Part shown: positions 43,120 through 53,635 of the stretch, in pieces
Numbering within the stretch: position 1 is the stretch's first letter
Layout: each line of letters starts with the position of its first letter
NCBI RefSeq assembly: GCF_001648775.1
Contig: NZ_LVEJ01000002.1
Span: 62,001-126,000 of the forward strand
DNA: 64,000 nt
Source of the DNA: Pseudomonas fluorescens
GTDB lineage: Bacteria > Pseudomonadota > Gammaproteobacteria > Pseudomonadales > Pseudomonadaceae
Reading direction: 5' to 3'
Notes under the pieces: model-generated
Told to the model about the DNA's origin: nothing
Seen by the model: the letters and a program-made list of their open reading frames with translations, nothing else
Databases searched by the model: none
Position numbers and translations under genes: made by a program

Positions 43120-43332
43120 ATGACCACCATCAGCATCGACGCCGACATCAAAGCCAAATGGGCAGACGGACACAGCTCCTACAGCCCGGGAACCACCGAA
43201 GAACTGGCGCTGATAGGTATCGATTTGTTGGTCAAAGAGCTGGGCACTGAAGCGGCCAAGCAATTCATCAAGCAGATTTTCGAGCGCTACCCGACCGAAC
43301 AGGTCGAGCACGAACACGCGCAGAAGGGGTAA
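43120..43332 (+). CDS. conserved small hypothetical protein
   Basis: The protein has 70 residues if started at ATG 43120; ATG 43075 would add 15 residues. It contains the helical stretch TEELALIGIDLLVKELGTEAAKQFIKQIFERYP. No SD is clear for either start. It converges on the nucleoside hydrolase gene, sharing the terminator region at 43335. Function unknown. Confidence 0.6.
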   Translation: MTTISIDADIKAKWADGHSSYSPGTTEELALIGIDLLVKELGTEAAKQFIKQIFERYPTEQVEHEHAQKG

Positions 43333-43334
43333 AA

Positions 43335-43356
43335 CCCGCAGGCTGGCACCTGCGGG
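43335..43356 (-). terminator. terminator of the ribose operon
   Basis: On the minus strand CCCGCAGG pairs with CCTGCGGG around a six-base loop, followed by TTTT. It lies nine bases after the nucleoside hydrolase stop. Confidence 0.85.
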
Positions 43357-43364
43357 CGAGTCGC

Positions 43365-44393
43365 TTACTTCAAGCGCTTCAGACGCTCGGTGAGCAGGTC
43401 AAAGAAGCCTTGAGCATCACCATTTTCCACCCAGAAGGCGTTTTTCGGCGCCTTCAGGCCATCGTACCAATCGACAATGGTCTGACCGAAAGTCGGCCCT
43501 TCGCGACTGTCCACCACGACATTCACCGAACGACCGGTAAACAGTTCTGGCTTGAGCAGATAAGCCACCACGGTGGCGTCATGCACCGGGCCACCCGGAA
43601 TGCCGTAGTGCTCCATATCCCCTTTGATGTACTCGTTGAGGATGTCGCCGACAATCTTGCTCGCGTTGTTGTTCAGCGCGGCAATCTGCTTCAGGCGCGC
43701 GTCACTGGTAAGGATCTTGTGGGTCACGTCCAGCGGCAGGTAAGTCAGTTTCACGCCGCTTTTCAGCACCACTTCAGCCGCTTGCGGATCTGCAAACAGG
43801 TTGAATTCGGCCACCGGGGTGATGTTGCCGCCGTTGAAATGCGCACCGCCCATGATCACCACTTCCTTGATGCCCTGAACAATCTCGGGCTCCTGGATCA
43901 GCGCCAGCGCCAGGTTGGTCTGTGGACCGAGCATGGCGATGGTGATGCTGTGTGGCTTGGCCTTCTTCAAGGTGTCGATCAGATAGTTGACCGCATTACC
44001 TTCCTCCAGACCCTTTTTCGGTTCATGCACGGTGACACCCGACAGGCCTTCCTTGCCATGGATGTTCTCGGCGTAGATGGGCGTACGCATCAGCGGCTTG
44101 GGCGCACCGGCATACACCGGCACGTCCTCGCGCCCTGCCCACTCACGCGCCAGGCGTGCGTTACGCGATGTCTTGTCGAGGCGTACGTTGCCGGCCACGG
44201 TGGTCAGCGCGCGGATATTCAGTTCGTCCGGCGAGGCCAGCGCAAACAGCAGCGCGACGACGTCGTCGGCGCCTGGATCGGTATCAATGATCAGGTCGAT
44301 TTTTTCCGCCGCCTGAGCGCCGGTCGCAGTGATGACGGACAAAAGCAGTAAACCCCGGATGAGTTGATGCAGTTTCTGAGCATAGCGTTGCAT
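43365..44393 (-). CDS. exported inosine/uridine-type nucleoside hydrolase
   Basis: The protein has 342 residues. A signal peptide (about 1 to 28, ending GAQA) precedes the hydrolase fold. The calcium-binding motif is DTDPGADDVVALLFA at about 37 to 51, with IMGGAHFNGGN and a C-terminal HDATVVAYLL carrying the second Asp. It splits ribonucleosides into base and ribose. As the last gene of the rbs cluster and in the periplasm, it would supply ribose to RbsABC. That link is inferred from context. Confidence 0.9.
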   Translation of the reverse strand: MQRYAQKLHQLIRGLLLLSVITATGAQAAEKIDLIIDTDPGADDVVALLFALASPDELNIRALTTVAGNVRLDKTSRNARLAREWAGREDVPVYAGAPKPLMRTPIYAENIHGKEGLSGVTVHEPKKGLEEGNAVNYLIDTLKKAKPHSITIAMLGPQTNLALALIQEPEIVQGIKEVVIMGGAHFNGGNITPVAEFNLFADPQAAEVVLKSGVKLTYLPLDVTHKILTSDARLKQIAALNNNASKIVGDILNEYIKGDMEHYGIPGGPVHDATVVAYLLKPELFTGRSVNVVVDSREGPTFGQTIVDWYDGLKAPKNAFWVENGDAQGFFDLLTERLKRLK

Positions 44394-44424
44394 GGCGCAT
44401 TCCTTGTGCAGGTGAAATCAAAAA

Positions 44425-44829
44425 TTAAAAGGTAACCCCGGCAACCAGCACGATGTTGCAGTACGGCTGGCACTCACCGGTACGGACAATCGCCCGAGCC
44501 TGGCGGCTGAGAACTTTGAATTGTTCATGACTGAGCAAGTCACGACGACCCAGTGCACCCTCTTCATTTAACGCGTCCAGCGTACTCAGCGCGGTCGGTT
44601 GCTTGTCGAAGATCTCCTTGGCCAGCGCATGGCTTTCCACCTGCATTTCGCTGAGGATGACGTTGAGGGTGCTGACAAAATCAGGCACACCGTGAGTCAG
44701 CGCCAGATCGATCAACTCGACACCGGGAGGCACGGGCAACCCGGCATCACCGATGACCACCATGTCGCCATGGCCCAGGGACGCGATCAGTCGCGACAAC
44801 GCGACGTTGAGCAGAGGAGTTTTTTTCAT
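44425..44829 (-). CDS. rbsD: D-ribose pyranase
   Basis: The protein has 134 residues of the RbsD family: N-terminal [22 protein letters not shown] with the catalytic His, GDAGLPVP, and the C-terminal [15 protein letters not shown]. It converts beta-pyranose to furanose ribose so that RbsK can phosphorylate it. It overlaps rbsK by four bases. Confidence 0.96.
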   Translation of the reverse strand: MKKTPLLNVALSRLIASLGHGDMVVIGDAGLPVPPGVELIDLALTHGVPDFVSTLNVILSEMQVESHALAKEIFDKQPTALSTLDALNEEGALGRRDLLSHEQFKVLSRQARAIVRTGECQPYCNIVLVAGVTF

Positions 44830-45743
44830 GCGGGTTTAAACGCCTGTACGTCGGACATATTAGGAATGGAAGGCTGTGCACCAGCGTGGGTGACTGACAA
44901 CGCGGCAGCGATCTGCCCATAGCGAATCGCTTCGGCCTCGGATTTACCACTCGCCAGCGCAGCGGCAAAACCACCGACGAAGGTATCCCCGGCCGCCGTG
45001 GTATCCACGGCCTTCACTTTCGGTGCCGGAAAATGCTCGAAACCTTTACCGTTGGCAAACAACGAACCTTCGGCGCCGAGGGTGATGATGACTTTGCCCG
45101 CGCCCAAACTGATCAGATGACTGGCGGCACTTTCTGCGGTTTGCAACGAGTCGACTGGCAGCCCGCTCAACGCGGCGGCTTCACTTTCGTTGGGGATCAG
45201 ATAATCGATCGCCGCGAACCAGTCTGCCGGCAATGGGCGGCTGGCAGGCGCCGGATTGAGGATGACAGTTTTGCCCAACGCACGCGCGCGCTTGAGCGCA
45301 TACCCCACCGTCGCATCAGGAATCTCGAGCTGGCAGATGATCACGTCCGCGTTTTGCAGCACGGCATCGAAGCGATCGATCACCGCAGGCGTCATTGCGC
45401 CGTTGGCACCGGCAACGATGACAATGGCGTTCTGACTGTTGTCATCCACCACGATCAACGCGACACCACTGGAGTCGTCGACGATGCTCACCGCCTGACA
45501 GTCGATCTGCTCGGCCAGCAACGCATCACGCAATTGCACGCCATAGTCGTCGTTGCCAACGCAGCCAACCATCGCCACGTGTGCGCCCAGGCGGGCCGCA
45601 GCCACAGCCTGATTGGCGCCCTTGCCACCGGACACGGTGGTGAAGGAATGACCGATCAGCGTTTCACCGCCTCGCGGCAGCCGTGGCGCCCGAGTCACCA
45701 GATCCATGTTCAGGCTGCCTATTACCACTACATTTGCTGGCAT
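44826..45743 (-). CDS. rbsK: ribokinase
   Basis: The protein has 305 residues of the PfkB family. The first signature is [15 protein letters not shown] at about 39 to 53 and the second is [15 protein letters not shown] near 250, with the catalytic Asp. It makes ribose 5-phosphate with ATP. It lies between rbsR and rbsD in the ribose operon. Confidence 0.97.
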   Translation of the reverse strand: MPANVVVIGSLNMDLVTRAPRLPRGGETLIGHSFTTVSGGKGANQAVAAARLGAHVAMVGCVGNDDYGVQLRDALLAEQIDCQAVSIVDDSSGVALIVVDDNSQNAIVIVAGANGAMTPAVIDRFDAVLQNADVIICQLEIPDATVGYALKRARALGKTVILNPAPASRPLPADWFAAIDYLIPNESEAAALSGLPVDSLQTAESAASHLISLGAGKVIITLGAEGSLFANGKGFEHFPAPKVKAVDTTAAGDTFVGGFAAALASGKSEAEAIRYGQIAAALSVTHAGAQPSIPNMSDVQAFKPA

Positions 45744-45768
45744 ACATCAGTACTCGTCAATTCGGTTT

Positions 45769-46788
45769 TCAGCGGTATTCGGTGAACACGCCGGACAGCG
45801 GCGCAGTCGATTCGCGCAGGACAATACTCGGGGTCACGATGCGTTGATCAGTGCCCAGGTTCGGTGTTGCGATTCTGCGCAGTAATACTTCTGCGGCCAT
45901 CTCACCCAGTTGCAGGATCGACTGGCCGACAGTGGTCAATGCCGGGTACACATAACGGCTCATCTGGATATCGTCGAAGCCGATCACCGATAGTTCGCTT
46001 GGTACGCGCACGTTACGCTCAGCGGCGGCGCGCAGAACACCGATGCCGATCATGTCGTTACCGGCAAAAATCGCACTCGGCGGATTGCTTTCGAGCAGCG
46101 TCGCCGCCGCGTTGTAACCGCCGGTGCTGGTGAAATCACTTTCCAGCATGCGTGCTGGCTGGATGTCGATGCCCGCCTCTTTCAGCGCCCGGCAATAACC
46201 GGCCTGACGCATCTGCGCCACGCTGGTGCTCGCCGGACCGCCGATGGTGGCGATATCGCGATGGCCCAATTCCAGCAGATGACGGGTCGCCAGGTAGGCG
46301 CCGTACTCGTGGTCGATGCGCACCAGATCGGCATCGACCCCTTCGAGGCCTCGGTCGACGATGACCATCGGCGTTTTAACCCCTGCCAAACCTTGCGCCA
46401 GGCCACTGTCGCCGCCCGCCGAGGCAACGATCAAACCGTCGATGCGTTTTTCCAGGAGCACACGTAAATAGCTGCGTTGCTTTTCCGGATTGTCGTCGGA
46501 GTTGCAGAGGATCACGCAGTAGCCGTTACGCTCGCAATAATCCTCGATGCCGCGCGCCAGCTCCGCGAAGTACGGGTTGAGACTGTTCGGCACCAGCAGA
46601 CCGATGGTGGCGGTGGTCTTGGCTTTCAGCGAGCGCGCCACGGCACTCGGGACGTAGTCGAGGCTCTTGATCGCCGCTTCGACTTTAAGCCGCACTTGCT
46701 GACTGACCGGCCGAGTGTTGTTCACCACATGGGAGACGGTGGTGTAGGAAATCCCCGCGAGCGCCGCTACATCCTTGATCGTTGCCAT
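45769..46788 (-). CDS. rbsR: LacI-family ribose operon repressor
   Basis: The protein has 339 residues. The HTH is TIKDVAALAGISYTTVSHVVNN, with the hinge helix PSAVARSLK, followed by a periplasmic-binding-protein-like sensor domain for ribose. It is placed inside the operon it should control, three bases after rbsC. A 14-base perfect palindrome upstream of rbsB is the likely operator. Confidence 0.95.
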   Translation of the reverse strand: MATIKDVAALAGISYTTVSHVVNNTRPVSQQVRLKVEAAIKSLDYVPSAVARSLKAKTTATIGLLVPNSLNPYFAELARGIEDYCERNGYCVILCNSDDNPEKQRSYLRVLLEKRIDGLIVASAGGDSGLAQGLAGVKTPMVIVDRGLEGVDADLVRIDHEYGAYLATRHLLELGHRDIATIGGPASTSVAQMRQAGYCRALKEAGIDIQPARMLESDFTSTGGYNAAATLLESNPPSAIFAGNDMIGIGVLRAAAERNVRVPSELSVIGFDDIQMSRYVYPALTTVGQSILQLGEMAAEVLLRRIATPNLGTDQRIVTPSIVLRESTAPLSGVFTEYR

Positions 46789-46791
46789 GTC

Positions 46792-47769
46792 TTAGCCCCG
46801 GCGACTGGCGCGTTGACTGCGATACGTGTCGAGTACCACAGCGATGACGATCACGGCGCCGGTGATGATGCGTTTGGTCGGCTCAGTAGCGCCGATCTGC
46901 GCCAGCCCGGCCGCCAGTACGGAAATGATCAACACACCAAAAAACGTACTGATCACCGAACCACGCCCACCCATCAGACTGGTACCGCCAATGACCACTG
47001 CGGCAATCACTTGCAACTCGAGACCGGAGCCGGCATTCGGGTCTGCTGCTTCCAGGCGGGAAATCTGAAACAGCGCAGCGATACCGGCGAGCAGGCCCAT
47101 CAGGCTGAACACCAGAATCTTGTAAGGCTTGGGATTGATCCCGGCCAGACGTACGGCTTCTTCGTTGGTACCGATGCCGATCAGGTAGCGACCGAACACC
47201 GTTCGGGTCAGCACTGCCTGGGCAATGATGATCACCAGCAAGGCAATGATGAACGACGGCGAGATACCGAATGCAACCGGGTTCGACAGCCAGGCGAACG
47301 AATCACCGATGTACGCCGTGCGCGACCCGGTCATTTGATAGGCCAGACCGCGGGCCATTTCCAGCACGCCGAGGGAGACGATGAACGATGGAATCCGCCA
47401 GGCCACAGTGATCGAACCGGTAACCGTGCCGGCCAGTGCCGCCACCGCCATGCCGAGCAACGCCGAGGGCAACACGCCCCAGCCCCAGCCAAGAATCGCC
47501 ACGCTGACCGTCGAAGCAGCAAGCGCCAGCACCGAACCCACCGAAAGGTCGATGCCGCCGATGATCAGCACGAAGGTCATGCCGACCGCCAGGACCATCA
47601 AATCCGGAATCTGGTTGGCCAGCGTGCTGAAGGTGTTATAGGACAGAAAGTGGCTGCTCAAGACCGAGAACAGCGCAATCATTGCCAACAAGGCACCGGC
47701 CAGGCCCAGATAGGTGCCCAGGCCGTAGAAATTGCCACTACGTTTGCCGGCAGAAGATGCAGTTTTCAT
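46792..47769 (-). CDS. rbsC: ribose ABC transporter permease
   Basis: The protein has 325 residues with about eight to ten membrane helices and the BPD_transp_2 motif region GGIDLSVGSVLALAASTVSVA near 70. It forms the membrane channel of the RbsABC importer. It overlaps rbsA by four bases. Confidence 0.96.
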   Translation of the reverse strand: MKTASSAGKRSGNFYGLGTYLGLAGALLAMIALFSVLSSHFLSYNTFSTLANQIPDLMVLAVGMTFVLIIGGIDLSVGSVLALAASTVSVAILGWGWGVLPSALLGMAVAALAGTVTGSITVAWRIPSFIVSLGVLEMARGLAYQMTGSRTAYIGDSFAWLSNPVAFGISPSFIIALLVIIIAQAVLTRTVFGRYLIGIGTNEEAVRLAGINPKPYKILVFSLMGLLAGIAALFQISRLEAADPNAGSGLELQVIAAVVIGGTSLMGGRGSVISTFFGVLIISVLAAGLAQIGATEPTKRIITGAVIVIAVVLDTYRSQRASRRG

Positions 47770-49319
47770 GGGAGATCCCTAGGCGCCGCTTCATTGAGCA
47801 ACGCATCACGTTTTTGGTAGCCGGCGAACGCGGCGGCAAGCAAATCATCCTGGGTCCAGCTATCGCGCTCGAAGGTGTCGATCAGACGCCCCGCCGACAG
47901 CACGCCGATGCGGTCGCAGATCAGCATCAGTTCACGCAGGTCACTGGACACCACCACCAGCGCTTTGCCCTGGCGCGTCAATTCGCCGAGCAAGTTATAG
48001 ATGTCGAATTTGGCGCCAACGTCGATACCCCGGGTTGGCTCATCGAACAGCAGCACCGAACAATCACGCTCCAGCCAACGACCGATCACCACTTTCTGCT
48101 GATTGCCGCCGGACAGCTCTGAAACCAGCTGCGTCGGGCTTGAGCTGCGGATACGCATGGCGTCGATCTGACGCTGCGCCAAAGCCATTTCATCGCCGTT
48201 GTTAACGACACCGCCACTGGAGATTTCCGGCATGTTGCCCAGCGCGATATTGGCGCTGATCGACTGGCTGAGCAGCAGACCTTCGCCCTTGCGATCTTCG
48301 GTGATCAACGCGATGCCATTGCGTACGGCATCGACCGGCGAACGCACACTGACCACCTTGGCGGGCGAACCGAGTGCGACGGTGCCGCTGTCAGCGAGGT
48401 CGGCACCAAAAATCAGCCGCAGCAATTCTGTGCGCCCTGCCCCGATCAGCCCGGAAATCCCGAAGATCTCGCCGGCGCGCACTTCGAACGACACGTCGCG
48501 AACCTTATCCGAACGTGTCAGGCCTTTGACCGTTAATGCCGGCGCGCCAATCTGGCGCGGGCCCATGTCGATGTGTTCGCCCAGTTCGCGGCCGACCATC
48601 AGGGTGACCAGTTGTTCACTGTTGTAATTAGCCATCGGCTCGACGCAGACCAGGTTGCCGTCACGCAGCACAGCAATGCGCTGAGCTACTCGGGCAAGCT
48701 CTTCGAGGCGGTGGGAAATGTAGATGATCGCAACGCCGCGCGCCTGCAATCGGGTGATCTGCTCAAAGAGCATTTCGACTTCGCGAGCGGTCAGCATCGC
48801 GGTCGGCTCATCGAGAATCAGCACATGGCAATCGCCGATCAGGTTACGGGCGATTTCGACCATCTGCTGATGCCCGATACCCAACTCGCCGACCAGCGTA
48901 TCCGGGTCGATCGCGTCGAGGCCGACTTGCGCCATGGCTTCGATAGCGGCCTTGCGCAATTGCTTGCGGCTGATCCAGCCACCGTTGCTCGGCAAATTGT
49001 CGAGAAACAGATTCTCTGCCACCGACAAGGTCGGCAACAGATTGAGTTCTTGCATGACCATGCGCACGCCGAGGTCTTCGGCCTGGGTACGGCTGCCCGG
49101 ACGATAGTCCTTGCCCTGAAACTGCATCTGGCCGGTGGTCGGCGTGACCAGACCACCGATGATCTTCGACAAGGTACTTTTGCCGGCACCATTCTCGCCG
49201 GTCAGCGCCAGCACTTCACCGCGCATCAGCGTCAGATCGATGCCGGCAAGCACCGGTTGCGCATAGGTCTTACCGATACCGCTGACCGAGAGGACAGCGT
49301 TCGGGGCGGAAACTGACAT
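47766..49319 (-). CDS. rbsA: ribose ABC transporter ATPase (double cassette)
   Basis: The protein has 517 residues with two ABC domains. The first has Walker A GENGAGKS (about 41 to 48) and Walker B VLILDEPTAM. The second has a degenerate Walker A (GLIGAGRTE), the signature LSGGNQQKV and LLFDEPTRGIDVG, which is the standard arrangement in sugar importers of the RbsA/MglA type. It powers ribose uptake. Confidence 0.97.
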   Translation of the reverse strand: MSVSAPNAVLSVSGIGKTYAQPVLAGIDLTLMRGEVLALTGENGAGKSTLSKIIGGLVTPTTGQMQFQGKDYRPGSRTQAEDLGVRMVMQELNLLPTLSVAENLFLDNLPSNGGWISRKQLRKAAIEAMAQVGLDAIDPDTLVGELGIGHQQMVEIARNLIGDCHVLILDEPTAMLTAREVEMLFEQITRLQARGVAIIYISHRLEELARVAQRIAVLRDGNLVCVEPMANYNSEQLVTLMVGRELGEHIDMGPRQIGAPALTVKGLTRSDKVRDVSFEVRAGEIFGISGLIGAGRTELLRLIFGADLADSGTVALGSPAKVVSVRSPVDAVRNGIALITEDRKGEGLLLSQSISANIALGNMPEISSGGVVNNGDEMALAQRQIDAMRIRSSSPTQLVSELSGGNQQKVVIGRWLERDCSVLLFDEPTRGIDVGAKFDIYNLLGELTRQGKALVVVSSDLRELMLICDRIGVLSAGRLIDTFERDSWTQDDLLAAAFAGYQKRDALLNEAAPRDLP

Positions 49320-49375
49320 AAAAACTCTCCATGCGCTCGCCCGGACGGACGAGCGCCGTTGTGTCGCCAGAAGAC

Positions 49376-50332
49376 TTACTTGGTGACCAGCTCGACCGGT
49401 GTTTCGATCACACCGTTGGCGCCGCTGTCGACTTTCTCGCCCTTGATGATTTTCAGCGCGGTTTCGATGCCGAACACCGCTTGCCTGGCGGCAAACTGGT
49501 CAGCCGTGGCCAACACGCGACCGTCCTTCAACATTGGCTTGATGGCATTGATGTTGTCGTAACCGACAACCTGCACCTGACCGGCCTTGCCAGCGGCACG
49601 GACTGCGGAAACGGCACCTACCGCCATGCTGTCGTTACCGGCCAGCAATGCTTTGACGTCGGGGTATTCGCTGAGGATCGAAGCGGCAACCTTGTTACCT
49701 TTGTCGATCTCCCAATCACCGGACTGCAGGGAAACGACCTTGATCTGCGCGGCGTCCATCGCATCCTTGAAGCCTGCAGTACGCTGCTGGGCGTTGGTCG
49801 TCGTCGACACGCCTTCAATGATGCCGACTTCGTCACCGGCCTTGAGCTGCTTGGCCAGGTATTCACCGACCAGACGCGCGCCTTTGCGGTTGTCCGGGCC
49901 TACGAAGGGCACGCTGATATTTTTGCTTTTGACGATGGCCGGATCGAGTTGGTTGTCGATGTTGATCACGGTGATACCGGCATCCACGGCCTTCTTGATC
50001 ACCGGCACCATCGCTTTGGAGTCGGAAGGCGCGATGACCAGCGCATTGACCTTGGCGAGGATCATCTGCTCGACGATACGGGTCTGGCCTGCGGTATCGG
50101 TCTCGTCTTTGATGCCGTTGGAGATCAGGTCGAAATCGGCAGAGTGTTCTTTCTGGTAGGCCTTGGCGCCATCTTCCATGGTCAGGAAGAATTCGTTGGT
50201 CAGAGACTTCATGACCAGCGCGACTTTGGGTTTTTCAGCAGATTCGGCGAACGCCGAGGAGACAGGTAGTGCGGCGGCTGTGGCAGCCAGCATAGCGACA
50301 GCAAGAAGGCGTCCAGCGAATGGCAGCTTCAT
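49376..50332 (-). CDS. rbsB: ribose-binding periplasmic protein
   Basis: The protein has 318 residues. A signal peptide (about 1 to 29, ending AFA) precedes the sugar-binding fold: PKVALVMKSLTNEFFLTMEDGA, VIAPSDSKAMVPVIKKA and DSMAVGAVSAV. It captures ribose for RbsAC. It is the first gene of the operon, with the candidate RbsR operator about 95 bases upstream. Confidence 0.95.
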   Translation of the reverse strand: MKLPFAGRLLAVAMLAATAAALPVSSAFAESAEKPKVALVMKSLTNEFFLTMEDGAKAYQKEHSADFDLISNGIKDETDTAGQTRIVEQMILAKVNALVIAPSDSKAMVPVIKKAVDAGITVINIDNQLDPAIVKSKNISVPFVGPDNRKGARLVGEYLAKQLKAGDEVGIIEGVSTTTNAQQRTAGFKDAMDAAQIKVVSLQSGDWEIDKGNKVAASILSEYPDVKALLAGNDSMAVGAVSAVRAAGKAGQVQVVGYDNINAIKPMLKDGRVLATADQFAARQAVFGIETALKIIKGEKVDSGANGVIETPVELVTK

Positions 50333-50362
50333 GGGTTCACTCCGATCTTATGATTATTGTGA

Positions 50363-50440
50363 GCAACGCTTGCGCTGGCGTAAGCTACTGCGCTTTCCTC
50401 GAGGCCATAGTGCGCCGGGGAAGCCGCGCAAACGTTTGCG
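50363..50440 (-). promoter_or_regulatory. RbsR operator and control region of the ribose operon
   Basis: CGCAAACGTTTGCG at 50427-50440 is a perfect 14-base palindrome of the LacI-family type with a central CG. A second imperfect copy, GCAACGCTTGCG, lies at 50363-50374, about 64 bases closer to rbsB. Two sites on the same stretch could allow looping. RbsR as the ligand is inferred from family and location. Confidence 0.75.
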
Positions 50441-50532
50441 TAGACCGAACTATGCGAATCCCGCCGACATTTGTCAACAATCAGCAATCGTCATTTTTTG
50501 TAGGGCGAATCGTCTGACTCGCCCTTCGCTGG

Positions 50533-50982
50533 TTATACCGTGGTGCTGACCAGATTACCGCTGGTGGAATTCTTCGTCATTTCCTTGACCAGTGCACCGG
50601 CCACTTCTGCCATCGCGGCGCTGGTTTGCGCGATTTGCCCCTGAATGGACATCACCGCTTGCGATTTGGCCTCAGGCGTCGGATAGGTCTTGGCTTGTGC
50701 GGCCGCCAGTTGTTGTTGCTGCTCCTGGAGTTGCTTTTGCAGTTCCTGCATTCGCTTGAGCAGCATCTTGACCGTGACGCTCAGGTTGTCGCCGCTTTCA
50801 GCCTTGCTGTCTTCCGGTGCGGCAGGACCACCGGTTCGGACCTGATTGCCCTGCTCTTTCTCAGTGCCTAGCGCTTCGGCAGAAGCGTCCGCCTCCGCCT
50901 GACTCAATGCATTGATGGTCGCTGCGGTTTTGCCGCCAATGGTGACCGCGCCAGGATTTGCTAAACCGACCGTCAGTGACAT
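50533..50982 (-). CDS. hypothetical coiled-coil protein
   Basis: The protein has 149 residues, without signal peptide. The middle contains a strong Gln-rich coiled coil (KMLLKRMQELQKQLQEQQQQ at about 72 to 92). The N-terminus resembles secreted helper or phasin-like Ala/Thr-rich proteins. It is divergent from the asparaginase gene and lies alone. Function unknown. Confidence 0.7.
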   Translation of the reverse strand: MSLTVGLANPGAVTIGGKTAATINALSQAEADASAEALGTEKEQGNQVRTGGPAAPEDSKAESGDNLSVTVKMLLKRMQELQKQLQEQQQQLAAAQAKTYPTPEAKSQAVMSIQGQIAQTSAAMAEVAGALVKEMTKNSTSGNLVSTTV

Positions 50983-52420
<1,438 letters not shown>

Positions 52421-52459
52421 TTGACCGTCGCCTGATCCATTCTCGATCGGGCAACTGCT

Positions 52460-52486
52460 CACCACTCGCCTGCATGGCGAGTGGTG
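52460..52486 (+). terminator. stem-loop after asparaginase gene
   Basis: CACCACTCGCC pairs perfectly with GGCGAGTGGTG around TGCAT. The tail is TCTCGC rather than a T-run, so it may be a weak terminator or an mRNA-stabilising hairpin. Confidence 0.6.
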
Positions 52487-52647
52487 TCTCGCTGACAACC
52501 CACGCGTATTTTTCCCACAAAAAACTCGACACGACTTACACCAAATTCGGAAAACCGCTGTCAGAGGATTTTCTTGAATTTTAAGCAGTTGCGAAAATGC
52601 TTACAGTTAAATACTGTATGCACGTACAGCTTAATAAGGATAACCTC

Positions 52648-52887
52648 GTGGCCACCTCCCCTGATGCTCCTGACGCTTACGAACGCATGGGTATGCGCGT
52701 TCAAAAAATCATCAATTCGCCCACCGCTCAAAAAGCCAAAGCCGCACTGATCTTCCGCCTGCCCGACGAGCCGATGGATGACTGGGAGCGCCTGCTCGAG
52801 GAAATCGACGAGAACGACAACGTCACCCTCGCCTACCGCGACGACGGTGGCGTACAGATTTTTTGGGTTGTGCCGAAGGAAGATTGA
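52648..52887 (+). CDS. DUF1654 protein
   Basis: The protein has 79 residues from GTG 52648, behind TAAGGATAA; ATG 52618 upstream is possible but lacks a ribosome site. The sequence (YERMGMRVQKIINSPTAQKAKAA, then DWERLLEEIDENDNV and VQIFWVVPKED) is the Pseudomonas DUF1654 family, whose role is unknown. It ends four bases before endonuclease I, so the two may be co-transcribed. Confidence 0.88.
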   Translation: MATSPDAPDAYERMGMRVQKIINSPTAQKAKAALIFRLPDEPMDDWERLLEEIDENDNVTLAYRDDGGVQIFWVVPKED

Positions 52888-52891
52888 TTCA

Positions 52892-53581
52892 ATGAGCGTC
52901 CGCTGTTTTGCATTGCTGTTGTTGTTCATCACCATGGGCGCCCAGGCCGGCGCCCCTCGCACATTCTCCGAAGCCAAAAAGGTCGCCTGGAAACTCTATG
53001 CACCGCAGTCAACCGAGTTTTATTGCGGGTGCAAATACACCGGCAACAAGGTTGATTTGAAGGCTTGCGGTTATGTGCCACGCAAGAACGCCAAACGGGC
53101 CTCACGCATCGAATGGGAACACATTGTCCCGGCCTGGCAATTCGGTCATCAGCGTCAATGCTGGCAGGACGGCGGACGCAAAAACTGCACGCGCTACGAC
53201 CCGAGCTATCAAAAGGCCGAAGCCGATCTGCACAATCTGGTGCCGAGCATTGGCGAGGTCAATGGCGATCGCAGCAACTTCAGTTACGGTTGGCTGCCGG
53301 TGCAATCCGGACAGTACGGATCGTGCTTGACGCAGGTCGACTTCAAAACCAAGAAGGTCATGCCTCGCCCTTCGATTCGCGGCATGATTGCCCGCACATA
53401 TTTCTACATGAGCAAGCAATACGGCTTGCGCCTGTCGAAGCAGGACCGGCAATTGTATGAGGCCTGGGACAAGACTTACCCGGTGCAGGACTGGGAGCGC
53501 CAGCGCAACCAAAGCGTGGCGTGCGTGATGGGGCGCGGCAACGAGTTTGTCGGCCCGGTGAATATGAAAGCCTGCGGCTGA
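52892..53581 (+). CDS. endA: endonuclease I, secreted DNase
   Basis: The protein has 229 residues. A signal peptide (about 1 to 19, ending AQA) precedes the EndA nuclease domain, with RIEWEHIVPAWQFG (catalytic His) and LHNLVPSIGEVNGDRSNFSYG. Eight Cys residues suggest disulfides. It degrades DNA in the periplasm or outside. ATG 52892 follows an AAGGAAGA site. Confidence 0.94.
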   Translation: MSVRCFALLLLFITMGAQAGAPRTFSEAKKVAWKLYAPQSTEFYCGCKYTGNKVDLKACGYVPRKNAKRASRIEWEHIVPAWQFGHQRQCWQDGGRKNCTRYDPSYQKAEADLHNLVPSIGEVNGDRSNFSYGWLPVQSGQYGSCLTQVDFKTKKVMPRPSIRGMIARTYFYMSKQYGLRLSKQDRQLYEAWDKTYPVQDWERQRNQSVACVMGRGNEFVGPVNMKACG

Positions 53582-53596
53582 TCGAACGCCCAAAAC

Positions 53597-53631
53597 AAAA
53601 GGCCTCGAACGTCATGTTCGAGGCCTTTTTT
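53597..53631. terminator. bidirectional terminator
   Basis: AAAAGGCCTCGAAC pairs with GTTCGAGGCCTTTT around GTCAT, with A- and T-runs on the two sides. It serves endA and the converging siderophore-reductase gene. Confidence 0.95.
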
Positions 53632-53635
53632 GTAC

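Noticed and set aside
46477..47820. 447-codon open frame on the plus strand
   Set aside because: Antisense of rbsC and part of rbsR; His/Arg-rich low-quality protein.
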